From positions 4,340,001-4,404,000 of the forward strand of contig NC_088308.1 in the NCBI RefSeq assembly GCF_910592395.1: DNA of 64,000 nt, given 5' to 3'. The number at the start of each line of letters is the position of its first letter. The first letter of the stretch is position 1. The DNA is from Lineus longissimus (taxonomy: Eukaryota; Nemertea; Pilidiophora; Heteronemertea; Lineidae). A program made the translations under genes and the position numbers. The notes below the pieces were generated by a model that made no database searches, was not told the origin of the DNA, and was given only the letters and a program-made list of their open reading frames with translations. This document shows, in pieces, positions 23,985 through 35,837 of the stretch.

Positions 23985-25620
23985 GTGTGCAATATTTTGT
24001 TTTAGGCAAGTATTGTGGGGTTATTTCAAACTCTTGACAAGCATGAGTTGAAGATTCAGATGAAAGCACATGTACTTATTTCACAGTATTCGCATAGTTT
24101 GAAGAAAATCTAAATGTATTTTAAAAATAATTTAGTTACCAAGTGCCCATCAATTAAATAAACAGGCCAAGCATGATGAAATCGATTCAAAGAGGATGGT
24201 AAAGACGGATGAAGAGCATGCTAGGGAAGATGAAGAGCATTGCTAGGGACGCCGCCATACCTCAATGGCGACGGCGACGGACGCCAGTTTCAAAGCTGAC
24301 CTGACCTGAACATGTGAACGGGTTAAGAGGCAACCAGTAAATAACCAGTCCAACAAGCAGGGAAACCATGAAGATTAGCCTGCCCGCACCTGAACAAAGG
24401 TTACAGAAAATCATTTGAATCTTGGAATAAACCCCCCCCCCCCAAATTTCTTTTTAATTTCTTTTTTTTACAATATTTTTCTTGTTCTATGAAATGCAGG
24501 AAACCAGAAGATATTCAAAAGACTCCAATCCAAAACCTATCAGTGCCATTCACAGATGTCAGCATAAATGAGAATAATTCTTTCCGAGAAGTCGAAAACC
24601 TATTACAAGTTGACAAATGCATTCACAGCTTGATAACAAAATAATTTCATGGGAAATTTATTTTAACATTGTCGTTTCATCTCATCTATTGATGATATCG
24701 GTGGTCTGTGTTCCATGATGGCTTGTTGATGGTTCAATTCTTGATGGTGTTGGTGATGATATCTTTGTCTCCAGGCTACTCAGTTTCAGTTGCTTCTCTT
24801 TGCAAAGGAGTCTTTCAACATGGTTGAATTAAAGTCTTCTGACCTACCGGTTGAATTAAAGTCTTCTGACCTACCTGTTGAAACCAAAGGGTAACATTAG
24901 TACACATATTTATATTACAATCATATAACTAAATAATTCAGCAGGTTTCTGCATCCATTAATGAGTCGTGGGCAGGCTATAATTTGGGTATTGGTAATCA
25001 TGGAGGTTGCATCAGCTACAGTATTCCAACTCAGGGACTCAGGCTGAGCCCAATTTCTCTTTATAAACCAGTGAGATTTCACTGCAAATCAGTCAGTTTT
25101 GGCTCACTCAAGGTTGCCTAGCCTATCCAAGACTTCGGTCCCGTTTAGTGCAGACTGCCAGAGTCAGAACCTAGTTCTGCCAGTTCTACAATAAACTTAC
25201 ACCAGAAGAGAAGTTTTCCTTGAGTTGTGTATTGCAGACAAGGATGAAGCAGCCCTGCTGTGTATTACTGTTTTTGGGGGAGAGGGGGTGTTACTTACCT
25301 TACCTTATAATGCTGTTTCAGTACTTAGCTTGTCCCTCCTGTCCATTGCCATGCTGTCATGTTTCTTGGATACGCCTCAGGTTGGCATCTCCCTCCATCA
25401 TCGTAGAGCTGAAATAAAATAGGGTTTTTTTTAACACAGGGCGCAATATTTTGTTTTTGGCAAGTATTGTATTTTTTTTAAATTCATGACAAGCAAGAGT
25501 TGAAGATTGAAATGAAAGCACATGCACTATACATCACAGTATTTGCATAGTTTGAAGCAAATCTTAATGCAATAAAAAGACTTTAGTTACCAAGGAGTGT
25601 GGCCATTAATTAAATAAATA
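23985..25620. repeat. Direct duplication: about 190 bp repeated 1.45 kb apart
   Basis: The segment at about 23988-24175 (GCAATATTTTGTTTTAGGCA ... TCAATTAAATAAACAG) matches about 25442-25618 (GCAATATTTTGTTTTTGGCA ... TTAATTAAATAAATAG) at roughly 80-85%. This and the cassettes at 24.7, 26.9 and 28.0 kb show that the 24-28.5 kb region grew by segmental duplication. Confidence 0.7.
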
Positions 25621-28600
25621 GATGGATTGGTTTGGAAACAGGACTGCAGATGGTATCTCTACAAGTCGCTGTGGAACCAATAACAAAATGCACATGCGAG
25701 GGAAACAAAACGGTGGTCAGAAATGTACACACAGGTGCGCCTAAAGTGACATTAATTCTAATATTGATTACAACTTGTACAAGTCTTAAATAGAACAGAT
25801 ATAAACAATATATGAATAAACTAAACAGAAACATCAAGATTTTCATCTACTTTATTTATCTACTATCCTTTATACTGCACATAAATCTTACAAAGTCGCA
25901 CGATGATTTTGTCCCTCATATAGACAAGCAAGAGGAAACCGAACACATGTTCTGATGATGTTTTCATCTGGACACCCTCAAATTGAATATGTGACACTGA
26001 AGACAAAGCATGTTGCACATGATGTCCGATCAGCGACTGTACTGTCACTGAGTTATCAAGTCAAAAGATCAACAATAAAATAGAAAGGTCAAAGTTGTCT
26101 TTTTGCAATGCATAGATGAAATTCCACGGTGATCCTCTCAGAAGATTTGAAGACAGTAATATTGGCACCATCTCTAGGTTCCAGCAAAAATCAATGACTG
26201 TCTTTAAAGATACCGTTTGTCGCTGAATTATCAGTTCTAATTGGCATCTGGCATCTCTGACCAGTCCACTTGGCATTTCATGTCAAATGTGCTGCATGGC
26301 ATTGCAAGCCTTTTCAAATAAAGTCAAAGATTTCTGATTGTCTAGAGTTCTCATTCCTCCTGTCAGGTGATGTTGTCCTATTACATGAAGACTCTTGAAG
26401 ACTTGTTTTGGGGCAATAACTGAAAGAAAGGTTGGCAAACCAGAAAAAAGGCCACCACGAAACAGAGGAAAGAGAGGAAACTGAGGACTGGAGCTCGGTC
26501 TGCAGCTAATATCTGTGACATCGTGATAAATATGGGAAAACCCCAAACAAGCAACCTCCTTTTCGGGGTAATTATATTCAAAAGTTACTACCCTTGTGCC
26601 GGGTGCAAAATGCACGTTGATTGGATGGGCAAATTAGATCACATCAGACTATTTATTAAGACAAGAAGAATTAATTTTTAAAATGGTACACAACAGCATA
26701 TCTGCAGGTATTGTAATGCATAATGTTCGACATTTACGATAAATATGTAAAGATTACCTCGTAAATGGCATGATTTTAGCCATTCTTTCTCTTCTTTCGT
26801 TTCGACATGGCCCAGAAAAAGAGAGCATGGCAGCATTATTATGCTTGGGACTTTTACATAAACATGATATAGTAACATTTTAACATCAGTTTCATCATCC
26901 CGTCTATTGATGAGATCAGCGGCCGATCACGATTCAATGATATCTTGCTAATGACTAATTCTTGATGTTGTTGGTGTTGATGCGGTCTCTTTATCTCCAG
27001 GCAGCATACCCAAATTCATTAGCTCTCTTCTCAAGGGAGTCTTTGGAGATGGTCGAATTTACATAGTCTCACCTACCTGTGCGAGTGGAGAAGGGATGTT
27101 AAAATTACCTTACCTTAAAATAATGTTTCCTCCAACAATGTGTATCCTAGAATGCATTGTCCAAATCCTTCTGTGGTAGTCGATCCTCAATGCTGTCCGA
27201 GATTGTGGCTCCAACCTGAATCCATCTCCTCCATCATTTACTGTCTATGTTGTTGTCTAGTCCAAACTGGAATTTGATTTAAAGAAGTTAATATTTTGCA
27301 GAAATCAACAAGTCTACCACAATTGCTCTGTACGCCTAATCTCCAGTCTTGGGACGAATTTGGACTTCTACTTGGTATCTTCCTATTGGCTATCTTTGCA
27401 GATTTGAATTACATGTATATTTACACTCAAATTATGTCTTGGCATAATGTTGAGGACTGGTCCTTTTGATTTATCAACAAAATATCTTGTAACTGAATGT
27501 CATAATATCAGTTGGCAGCAAAATTTCTAAGAGTAGCAAATAGAGAAATCAGTACATTCATACACCACTCACTTCTGCCCAACTGTCGATCACATGCTAA
27601 GACCCCCATGATGTCAAGGATCGGAACAATAGGGATATTATCACATGTTGAAAGCCATTTCTGCACTCCAGGCATGCCCTTATATGACATACGCATGTCA
27701 ATCAAGTAATGAACTGTGAATCTACAAGCCAATGAAAATGAGGCAATATGAAAAAGGATGCCACACCTCTATAATCCGGAGATGGATTACCAATACCCTT
27801 CAAAGGGAGGCTGCCATGGGTAAGTTGACAATTTACGTGCATATTCTCCAGTCCAAATGAAAAGCGATTCTAGACACAGCTCTCTGGTTGTTGATTTACT
27901 TTAGTATCCACTTAGTCGATTATCTGATGACGTTTATTACAATCCTCCAGCAAAGCTTTTGGATTTTTTTCACTCCGAGGATACAGGTTCATTGGGGGAG
28001 GGGGATGGGGGGGGACCTTACCTTACCTTGCATTTCCATTAAGACAGAGTTTGACATTCTCAGCATTCCGTTCCACACAAATGACACTTGATTTGTCTCC
28101 AACATGTGTTCACAGTCCAGGCGTTGATGTCCCTCTGTGTCATCCATCTCCTTTGCTCTGGGATGGTCGTCACGGCATCAGTTCTGTCACCATCGGTCAT
28201 CGTCATCTCCATCCTGGCTCTCATCTCTACACATGTCAAACAGTTGACTGAAAAAAAGATGTAAGAATTGAAACATTTTGATATTAAAGCCTCAAAAGAA
28301 GACAATCTTCGAAGATATGCTTTTACACCAAGACATCAGTCCGTCACAACAGAGTGATCATCTTCACAGAATGCTGAAATTCTAGTTGCCGAGCTGCTTA
28401 ATCATCAAGTTATAAACTGGCATTCTTCTGACATTCCTTTTCCCAAGATTCTTGACTCCTAAGTTTTCTTCTTTCACAGGTCTTCAAATAATTTCTTCTG
28501 GCAATGCAATGACTGAATGACAGTTTTGCTGAAAGATTGAAAGTCATTTGAGTCTATATATTTGACCAAGATCATGAGAAATGCCATTCATAAGATTTCA

Positions 28601-29160
28601 TTACGGATACGTATACGTATACGTAGAAGATCTAAACGGCACTACTTTTATTTCATGCCCTCATTAATTATTCAAGGCGGGCACGGATGGTCCCCAAATT
28701 TGAAATTTGCATTCACGTGATTTGTGCATGCCGACGCCATGATGATGGTGGCTGCAGCAAAAAGCGAAATTTTATATTCGATCGACCCGAGATCAGTCAA
28801 GAGTTATTTTCTCACGTTCGTCAACATGTTCAATAGGCTAAAAAATAAAGCCCTAACAAACCAGAGCTTTCCATTTACGCACAACTTACAAGAAAGCGCT
28901 ATCATATTCAGCGACGGAATGAAACAATGTATTTCGCTATGATGTCAGACGCAAAAACCGAAGCAGGATGATTTTAGCTCTTTGACCCAGTGAAATCCAC
29001 TCAATTTTAGATATTTTAGTCCCAACTAATTTCGGGAATTCCAAAAGATGATTTGAAACGTGAAAAATGATTAAATGTCAACAAAATTAGACAATTTGAG
29101 AAAATAAAGTTGAGAACTCACCGACATGCGTCCGAACGAAGGGCGCGTCCATGAAATAAT
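24680..29160 (-). ncRNA. Candidate minus-strand non-coding gene with duplicated exon cassettes
   Basis: Three cassettes repeat donor-like signals on the minus strand. Donors CAG|GTAGGT follow related segments near 24885 and 27075. Donors AAG|GTAAGGTAA follow related segments near 25300, 27115 and 28025. The segments upstream of these donors resemble one another (about 25300-25420, 27110-27260, 28020-28250) but share no open frame. A CpG-rich segment at 29120-29480 ends in a minus-strand donor, TCG|GTGAGTT, near 29122 and could be a first exon. Conserved donors without a conserved frame suggest a spliced non-coding RNA. Old transposon copies with chance donors remain possible. Confidence 0.3.
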
Positions 29161-30590
29161 GCGTGGTCAAAATATCAAACCGAGGCAGATCGGCTGGCCC
29201 TTCCCAATTCGTCCAATCACGTTGAAGCTGAAGCTGGGCCAGGCGCCAGACTTTTTGACAACCTCGTTATGATCTTTGCTATATCTCCCTCGCGCACAAA
29301 ATCCGTACGTGAGTTCGACACATGGCAAGACATGCCGAGGTTTATCGGCGGGAAACGGCAGGAAGCAGGAAGAGACACACCCCATATTGACCCTCAATGT
29401 ACTCGGCTTAGTACAGACAACGCGGAGGTTACAAGTCGTGGGGCGAACAGTGACAACAAGCCTGTCGGCGACACTACAGGGCGTCCGTTAAAAAACAAAA
29501 CCCACCGAAACAGCCCAATTTCTCCAAAAGTATAAATTATGCAGAAAAAGTGGTAGGCATTCCAGGAAGTAGGAGCTATGAGTCTTTATCTGGTACCTTC
29601 ATTGAATGCCTACTTTCACGGATGGCTGAGTACCACTGACTTCAAAACCATAGGCAGAATTTAGAAATATCCAAATCAGTGATGGAATGAGATATAGGCC
29701 TATATACAGTCCTTGGTTGGCACATCCTGACACCATTTGTTTTCTACTCCGCCTCTCCATTCGATATTTCAATATTTTGTACACGACAAAGGAGTAAAAA
29801 AAGCCCGATCTCAGGTTCGGAGACATTCTCAGGACCAAATTTCAAGATTGCGACCGTTCATGTATGTCTAACATGTGCGACAATGATAGGTTGTGCCCGC
29901 GGGGGGGGGGTCACTCCCCGTGACATCCTTGTACCAAAAAAGCGTGATAGGGATGTTTTTTTCGGGGGACAGAACGTGACTCGCGTGTGGCGAATAGACC
30001 CCCTTATCTCGCTCAAACCCAAGCAATGAGCCCCAGGGAATACCGCAAATGCAACACGCCAAACGCGGCTAAGGCCTTCAAGTAGCAGACACGTGCCCGC
30101 ACCACGCTCTAGGCTCCTCTCGTCTCATCACACCAAGCGATAGAGGCACTTTCCCATCAATGTTTCGAGCATCAAACTATTTCAATGAAATCGGGAAATG
30201 AAAGCGCGTGGCGCGAAGAACCGTTAATTAAGTTTCTCTCATCAGATATCATATCCCAACTCCCCAACGTACATCAGGTGTATTTGAGGCCCATTCGCTT
30301 TGGGGAATTATCCTCTACCGAGCAGCTTGACCTTTCATCCCTTCTGGGGTTCAGTTACTACATGCCTATGGTTCAGTTTCATAATTATATACCATAAAAC
30401 TATGATATGCAGCCACTATGCAAGGTATGCATGTCTCATGTTGATTATACAACACAAGAAAATATATTTCTCAGTAGAGATTAGCTAAATAACCCCATGA
30501 GGAATGATTTAATTCCAATTATCAAAATATCCGCGCCACCTGGGGTGCGCACTTGGAACTGAAGTATCCCTGATATAGTCTTTCTGGCTG
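29161..30590. other. CpG-richer segment and non-genic spacer
   Basis: 29160-29480 has more CpG than its surroundings and could hold a promoter for the minus-strand candidate RNA. A plus-strand frame (29269-29535, 88 aa) shows no family resemblance. A second CpG-richer patch lies at 30000-30240. No exon is supported. Confidence 0.25.
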
Positions 30591-31055
30591 TCCTGGCTGC
30601 TCCACCGTGTTGACAACATGATGCGAGTGATGAGACAGTCACAGCCAGGCCAAATCAGTCTTGGCTGCTCTGCCAAGTTGTCAACATGGTGAGAGAGATG
30701 AGGCAGTCTCAGCCAAGCCGAATGAGTCCTGGCTGCTCCACCGTGTTGACAATATTATGGTGAGAGAGATGAGACGGTCACAGCCAATTCAAATCAGTCT
30801 TTGCTGCTCCGCCGTGTTGGCAACATGATGAGAGAGATGAGACAGTCACAGCCAGGCCACATCAGTCTTGGCTGCTCTGTCAAGTTGTCAACATGGTGAG
30901 AGAGATGAGACAGTCACAGCCAAGCTGAATCTGTCCTGGCTGCTCCACCGTGTTGACAGCACGATGAGAGAGATGGGACGGTCACAGCCAGGCCTTTTGG
31001 ATGGTTTATCACCTGTATGAATCCAAGTTCACATGAGTGTTCTTTAAATGGTTTA
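30590..31055 (+). repeat. Composite repeat: minisatellite plus zinc-finger-linker-like fragment
   Basis: Five to six units of the family seen at 8645-9010 (GTCAACATGGTGAGAGAGAT core, GGCTGCTC blocks) run to about 30995. Directly after comes a minus-strand fragment reading WIHTGDKPS (about 31005-31030) and DKPFKEHSCEL. The same two sequence types are linked at 7.8-9.0 kb. Confidence 0.6.
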
Positions 31056-31579
31056 TCACTGACCCTATCATCGACGCTAAAAATTATTTCGACAAGTTTA
31101 CTTGCCAACGTTTTCAACGTTGATGGGGGTCCCAAGTTAGACCAGAAGAACCCATCATCGATGTGATTATGTGTGTTTTGGTAAAATAAGGTGTTGTTTT
31201 TTTTGTTTTACCCTGAGCTTAACCTTCAACAAGTCCACTAGTTTTAATTTGTACTTGATGTTTAAAAAAGCCTCATTATGTCATTACTCTATGATGATAA
31301 TACTTTGTGGTTTTGCTAGTAAATAAAAGTTTCATTTTCAGTATTGTCCGCAGAATATGAGCGTTTTTGTCTTTGTTTCCGTTTGTTTGCCATGGTTGTG
31401 CCTATGTCCTGATCTGGTGTACGTGAACATAGCCTTCAGTAATCCCGCAAAGGCACTCGACTTGGGCCTCTCTCCTTCCTATTGACCTGGTCACATAAAA
31501 TGTTTAGTATATTTCAAAATGCAGTGAATATTATTGTACGAGTGGATTTTATCTATAGATTTAAACAAATATTGATTCA

Positions 31580-31665
31580 TCCCCAACAAAAAGTCACAGG
31601 GAGCGAAATGACTTCGACTTGGAGCGAAACGACTGGGGCGAAAAGTCAGGGAGCGAAACCGCCGA
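31580..31665 (+). repeat. Short tandem GGAGCGAAA-type repeat
   Basis: Four imperfect copies of GGGAGCGAAA / GACTTGGAGCGAAACGACT. Similar GGGCGAAA repeats are widespread in marine invertebrate genomes. Confidence 0.45.
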
Positions 31666-32371
31666 ATATCCCAACCATGTAGCAAATCGTGGGTAAAGGT
31701 CACGGCAAGTTCGAAGTTTTGGTGAGAAAGTTGATATTTTATGCTCTGTAATTCCAAATTATTGTTCGCTGTTTATTTATACGTCGTTCTATGTCTTCTT
31801 TGAATGCTTGTTTTGAATTATCGGTATGAATAGATGAGGAAGGATATCCCAAAGGGCTAAATTCACTTGAGACCAAAATCATGAAAATTACGGAAGAAAT
31901 GCAGGCACGCAATGCATTATAATGCACCATGTACACAGATGACACACACTATGACACAGTAAACCCTGTTGCCTGCCTTGGCCCTCGGAACAGTGCAGCC
32001 AGACTCAACCGTGATTGATCATGTCCACCACGGCACAAGACAGGAGATCATAGGCCCTACCACTACCAGTGGCAGTGCATAAGTTTGCCATCATAGAATT
32101 GGACCTTTTCGACAAAGTCAAATCACTTGAGGGAAAGTCTGACAAACCTTGCCCAGGGCCCAAAAACAAAATCAAAACTAAACTAATTTGTACACATGAC
32201 ACGCTCATAGCCACAGTCTCAGCAAGACCACAAGGTCAGCTCATGCGTGCGATCCAGACCAAAGCAAAGGCCTGCTACGGGATCTTTGAGGATGTGGTGT
32301 ACTGTTATGATGTCCCTCACCATTCTTGCATTGGGAACTAAATCTACATGTTGTTTTCAGAACGAAGTGTC

Positions 32372-33238
32372 ATGTCTGCTGTCACAATGGCCGAGGGCGA
32401 GGAAACTAAATATGAATTGAAGACCGCACCATTTGATGCTCGATTCCCAAATCAGAATCAGACCAGGTATGTTAGTGCCTTCCCACTGGCACTGAATGAC
32501 CAGTGTCCTTGAATGATGCTTTTTGGGTCAAGGTGTCTATCGTTCCAAGTATCTTGCTTCTAGTGAAGTAACACATTTCCTGTACCATATTCTTAAGTTG
32601 AATGATGAAGCTGAAATGTACATGTGTAGTGGGTGACTACAGTGACTAGTGGGTAATGATTTTAATGTTTCAGAAAATGACTGTAAATTATTTGGTGTAC
32701 CATCAAAATATGTTTGCCTTGTTTATACATTCAGAGACTTTTTTCTTCAGGAATTGCTGGCAAAATTATGTCGACTTCCACAGATGTCAGAAGATCAAGG
32801 GGACAGACTACGAACCATGTGATTACTTCAAGAGAATTTATAGGTCTATCTGCCCCAAAGCCTGGGTAAGGTCTAGTCATCAAATAGATTCCTTGAAAAT
32901 TATGCTGGAGATAATTTTCTAATTTCTGAGTCATTGCTTGCACAAGACAAATCACAGCCGGATACAACATTGTTTCTGTGCGGACAAATGTTTGTTTGGT
33001 CATTTCAACCGAACGAGGTGCTTGACTGATGACAGCATATATTCAAATATAGCATCTTAGGGCTTACTATTAGTTTGTTCTGGTCTAGAAACTCCTCTAG
33101 ATTGCGGGGTAGCTTGGGGCATAATAAAATTTGACACCCAAGAAACTATCCATCATCAACTAGTGCCTCTTTTTTTTCTTTCAGCACGAGAATTGGGATG
33201 ACCAAATGGAAAATGGAAAATTTCCGGGCAAAATATAA
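32372..33238 (+). CDS. COX6B1: Cytochrome c oxidase subunit 6B1
   Basis: Nuclear-encoded complex IV subunit on the intermembrane-space face, where it contacts both monomers of the dimer and the cytochrome c docking side. Exons 32372-32466, 32751-32865 and 33185-33238 join in phase to give 87 aa, against 86 in vertebrates. The twin cysteine motif is intact: Cys34-X9-Cys44 and Cys55-X10-Cys66 (NCWQNYVDFHRC and CDYFKRIYRSIC). This CX9C/CX10C pair is the signature of the family and its import through the MIA40 pathway. An acceptor (TTTTCAG|AACG) 12 bases before the ATG shows a further, untranslated 5' exon whose position I cannot fix. A second in-frame Met at codon 6 is a possible alternative start. 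AATAAA at 33608-33613 is a likely polyadenylation signal. Confidence 0.96.
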
Positions 33239-34595
33239 AGAAGGATTATCATAGGAAATTGTTTTTATTTATCAAGTTCTAATTCATTCAACATTTGTTG
33301 GGAACTTTTGGAATAACATGTATTGTAATGTAGATTGTGTGTGTGTTTGCAGGATTCACAATAAGATAAACATCAGGACATTTTGAAAACTCCTAGGATT
33401 ATCATTAGAATGACATTGTCATGGATGTATCACTATTCAAGGACTGGGGGTTGTCATATTGTGGGCTAAAAGAGGCAATAATGATAAATGTCAAAATATC
33501 AAGAAGATAATCGCAAGATTTGATGTTCATCATATTTTGGTCATAACCACCAAGAAAGTTTTTGCCAGAAAGATGTACATAATGGCATTATTCCCCATTT
33601 CAGATTGAATAAAATTGTTGAAATGTATCCCATTCTTTGTGTCTAGTTATTGTACATTGATAACTTGGTCAACCAAGTCAGTTCTCCATTCTGCAAAATG
33701 CATGGGTGATGGCCTTTGGCCTGGAAATGAAGAGTACAGAAGTCAATACCTCTTCAGAAACTTCATTCTTACTGTCTTGGGACATACACAGTACTAGAGT
33801 GCATGTATCGCCACCTTTCTTTGGGATTACCCAATACACTGTGGCAGCATCCATTTGATGGTCAAGTTTTTCTCTTGGATTGGTTGTGATTCTGTCAAAC
33901 TACCGGGTAGGAAGGGGGTCTGGCTGGGTTCCTTGGATTATCCCCTCCAACAAAAAACTGTGTTGGGATTGTTTGTTCCCACTGAATTCTTCTCCAAGGT
34001 TCTGATCATGTCGGGTCACTCCAGGTGCTTCCTACAGACAATAAATGTAATCAAAGGTTTGTCCAGGAAATCGATGATACTGTTTTGGAAACAACCCACA
34101 AGGTCGAAGGAAGTGCAGCTGATCAGGTGAGCTAGCTGCATCTACTGCAGTATCAGTCTCATTTATGACGATGCTGAATCCGTAGACTAATACAAAGTTG
34201 GCCACACGTTTCAAACTGCTTACAGAATGTAGAGTGATGAGCATTGCATTTTTACTGCAATGCGATACGGAAAAATTCATATGAAGACGATTTTGTCTGG
34301 TGATGTTGCCCTCTTGTTCAATTATAACTGTACACTTGGTACAAACTGCCTTCCAGCCAGTTGCCAAGCAATTAGGGAGGAATTTGGAAGTAAAGTCTCA
34401 TGTGGCACTGGTGTTGCAGGGGACACTAGTTCAAAGGAAGTTCTTTATATCAACAAGTGTGTCACTGGAAAGCGGTGGACATACAGTCATGTTGGTAAAA
34501 GACGAATCCTACAATAGCAGATTGGCACTCCTCATCTTCATCAAAATAGAATCAACCAAAAGATGCATTTGTTTGAATCAATTTTTAATAACACA
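33239..34595. other. COX6B1 3' UTR and intergenic spacer
   Basis: From the COX6B1 stop to the AATAAA at 33608 is probably 3' UTR. Beyond it, frames at 33855-34130 and 34260-34517 look like chance ORFs with no recognised family. Confidence 0.45.
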
Positions 34596-35837
34596 TTTAT
34601 TCAATTTAACAAATACATCGGTCTTTTCTTGAAAACACATACAGCCTAATGAACACCCAGTTTTGGTACCAAACACGATGGTATAGGTCCATGCTTCGGC
34701 AAAGCATCATTAAATACCAGTATCTCTGATCTTCTGCTGACAGTTAGGCCCATATGATAACAAAGATCATTATATTTTACACATTGCGCAATCATGATGT
34801 ATGTATGGAGACATAAATTTAAACAAGATAAGTAAGCAGTCCAGGCACTGTATTCTAATTTCCAACGACTAACTTCCCTGGCCTTTCGTTTCATTTTGAT
34901 TAACCCTGACAGCGCTTTATCAATCTCCACACCATGGTGGCTTTTTGCTAATGCCACACTCATCTTATCTCTGTACAAACCCACTAGGCAAGACATAATT
35001 GAGCATTGATGCGTATCTAAAGTGTACGTTTAGACTAAGACATACATGTATAGAGAGGACAACTTCAAAAGATTTTTCGCATCTACATGTATTCCAGATT
35101 TAGAAACCAGAAGATACAGATTCTTCTAATGAGCGATATCATACAAGAATATCTCCTGTAGTTTGAGTCATGTGAAGTACATCTTACAATTATAGTGATA
35201 CAATACACTTGAAATGAAAAATCAAATATCCTAGTCACAGAAATAGTAATTTTGAGACACTCATTCACATTAATGAATAAGTACACCCGATATAAAACGT
35301 ACTTTATACAAACGTGGACGGAAATTAGGAAAAATACTACCATCTTTGCATACATGTATTCTGTTTGCAATAGATTTAAGCAGCCAAAATTCGGAGGGCG
35401 GAACGGTATCGGTGATATATCAGATTGTGCTTGATAAATTTTGACTTCAAAGTGCTGTGCTAATACTCAGCAAAAGACCCATCAGATGATAAAGCATGCT
35501 ATGGGACACATTACAGAAAGGCACCTATACAATGGAACGACACACCTTGGTACCGAATATGGACAGTTATCTACAACATGACTGAGGACGCCCAGCACAG
35601 ATTATGGACAGTCACTTAAACCATAAGTGAGGACATCCTGCAAAAATATTGACAGTTATCGACGCCATGATCGAAGTCATCCCCGCACTGAGTCAGGAGA
35701 GTAATCAACATCATGCACAGGTTATGGATAATCATCTGCATCATGGGACAGGACGTATTGGCAAAGTATAAAGACATGATTATCACAGTGGTTTTAATCT
35801 CTTGCAGTTGAAACCAGCAGACAGTAAAGAAGACTTA
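34596..35837 (-). other. Probable KATNIP 3' UTR
   Basis: Downstream of the KATNIP stop codon. Candidate signals on the minus strand are ATTAAA at 35792-35797, about 40 bases past the stop, and AATAAA at 34596-34601, which would give a 1.2 kb UTR. Which is used cannot be read from sequence alone. Confidence 0.4.

Noticed and set aside
29269-29535. 88-aa ORF in a CpG-rich patch
   Set aside because: CpG-rich DNA favours open frames; composition and context do not suggest a protein.
32069-32341. 90-aa ORF upstream of COX6B1
   Set aside because: It ends before the acceptor that precedes the COX6B1 start, has no recognised similarity, and may only be intron or upstream sequence.
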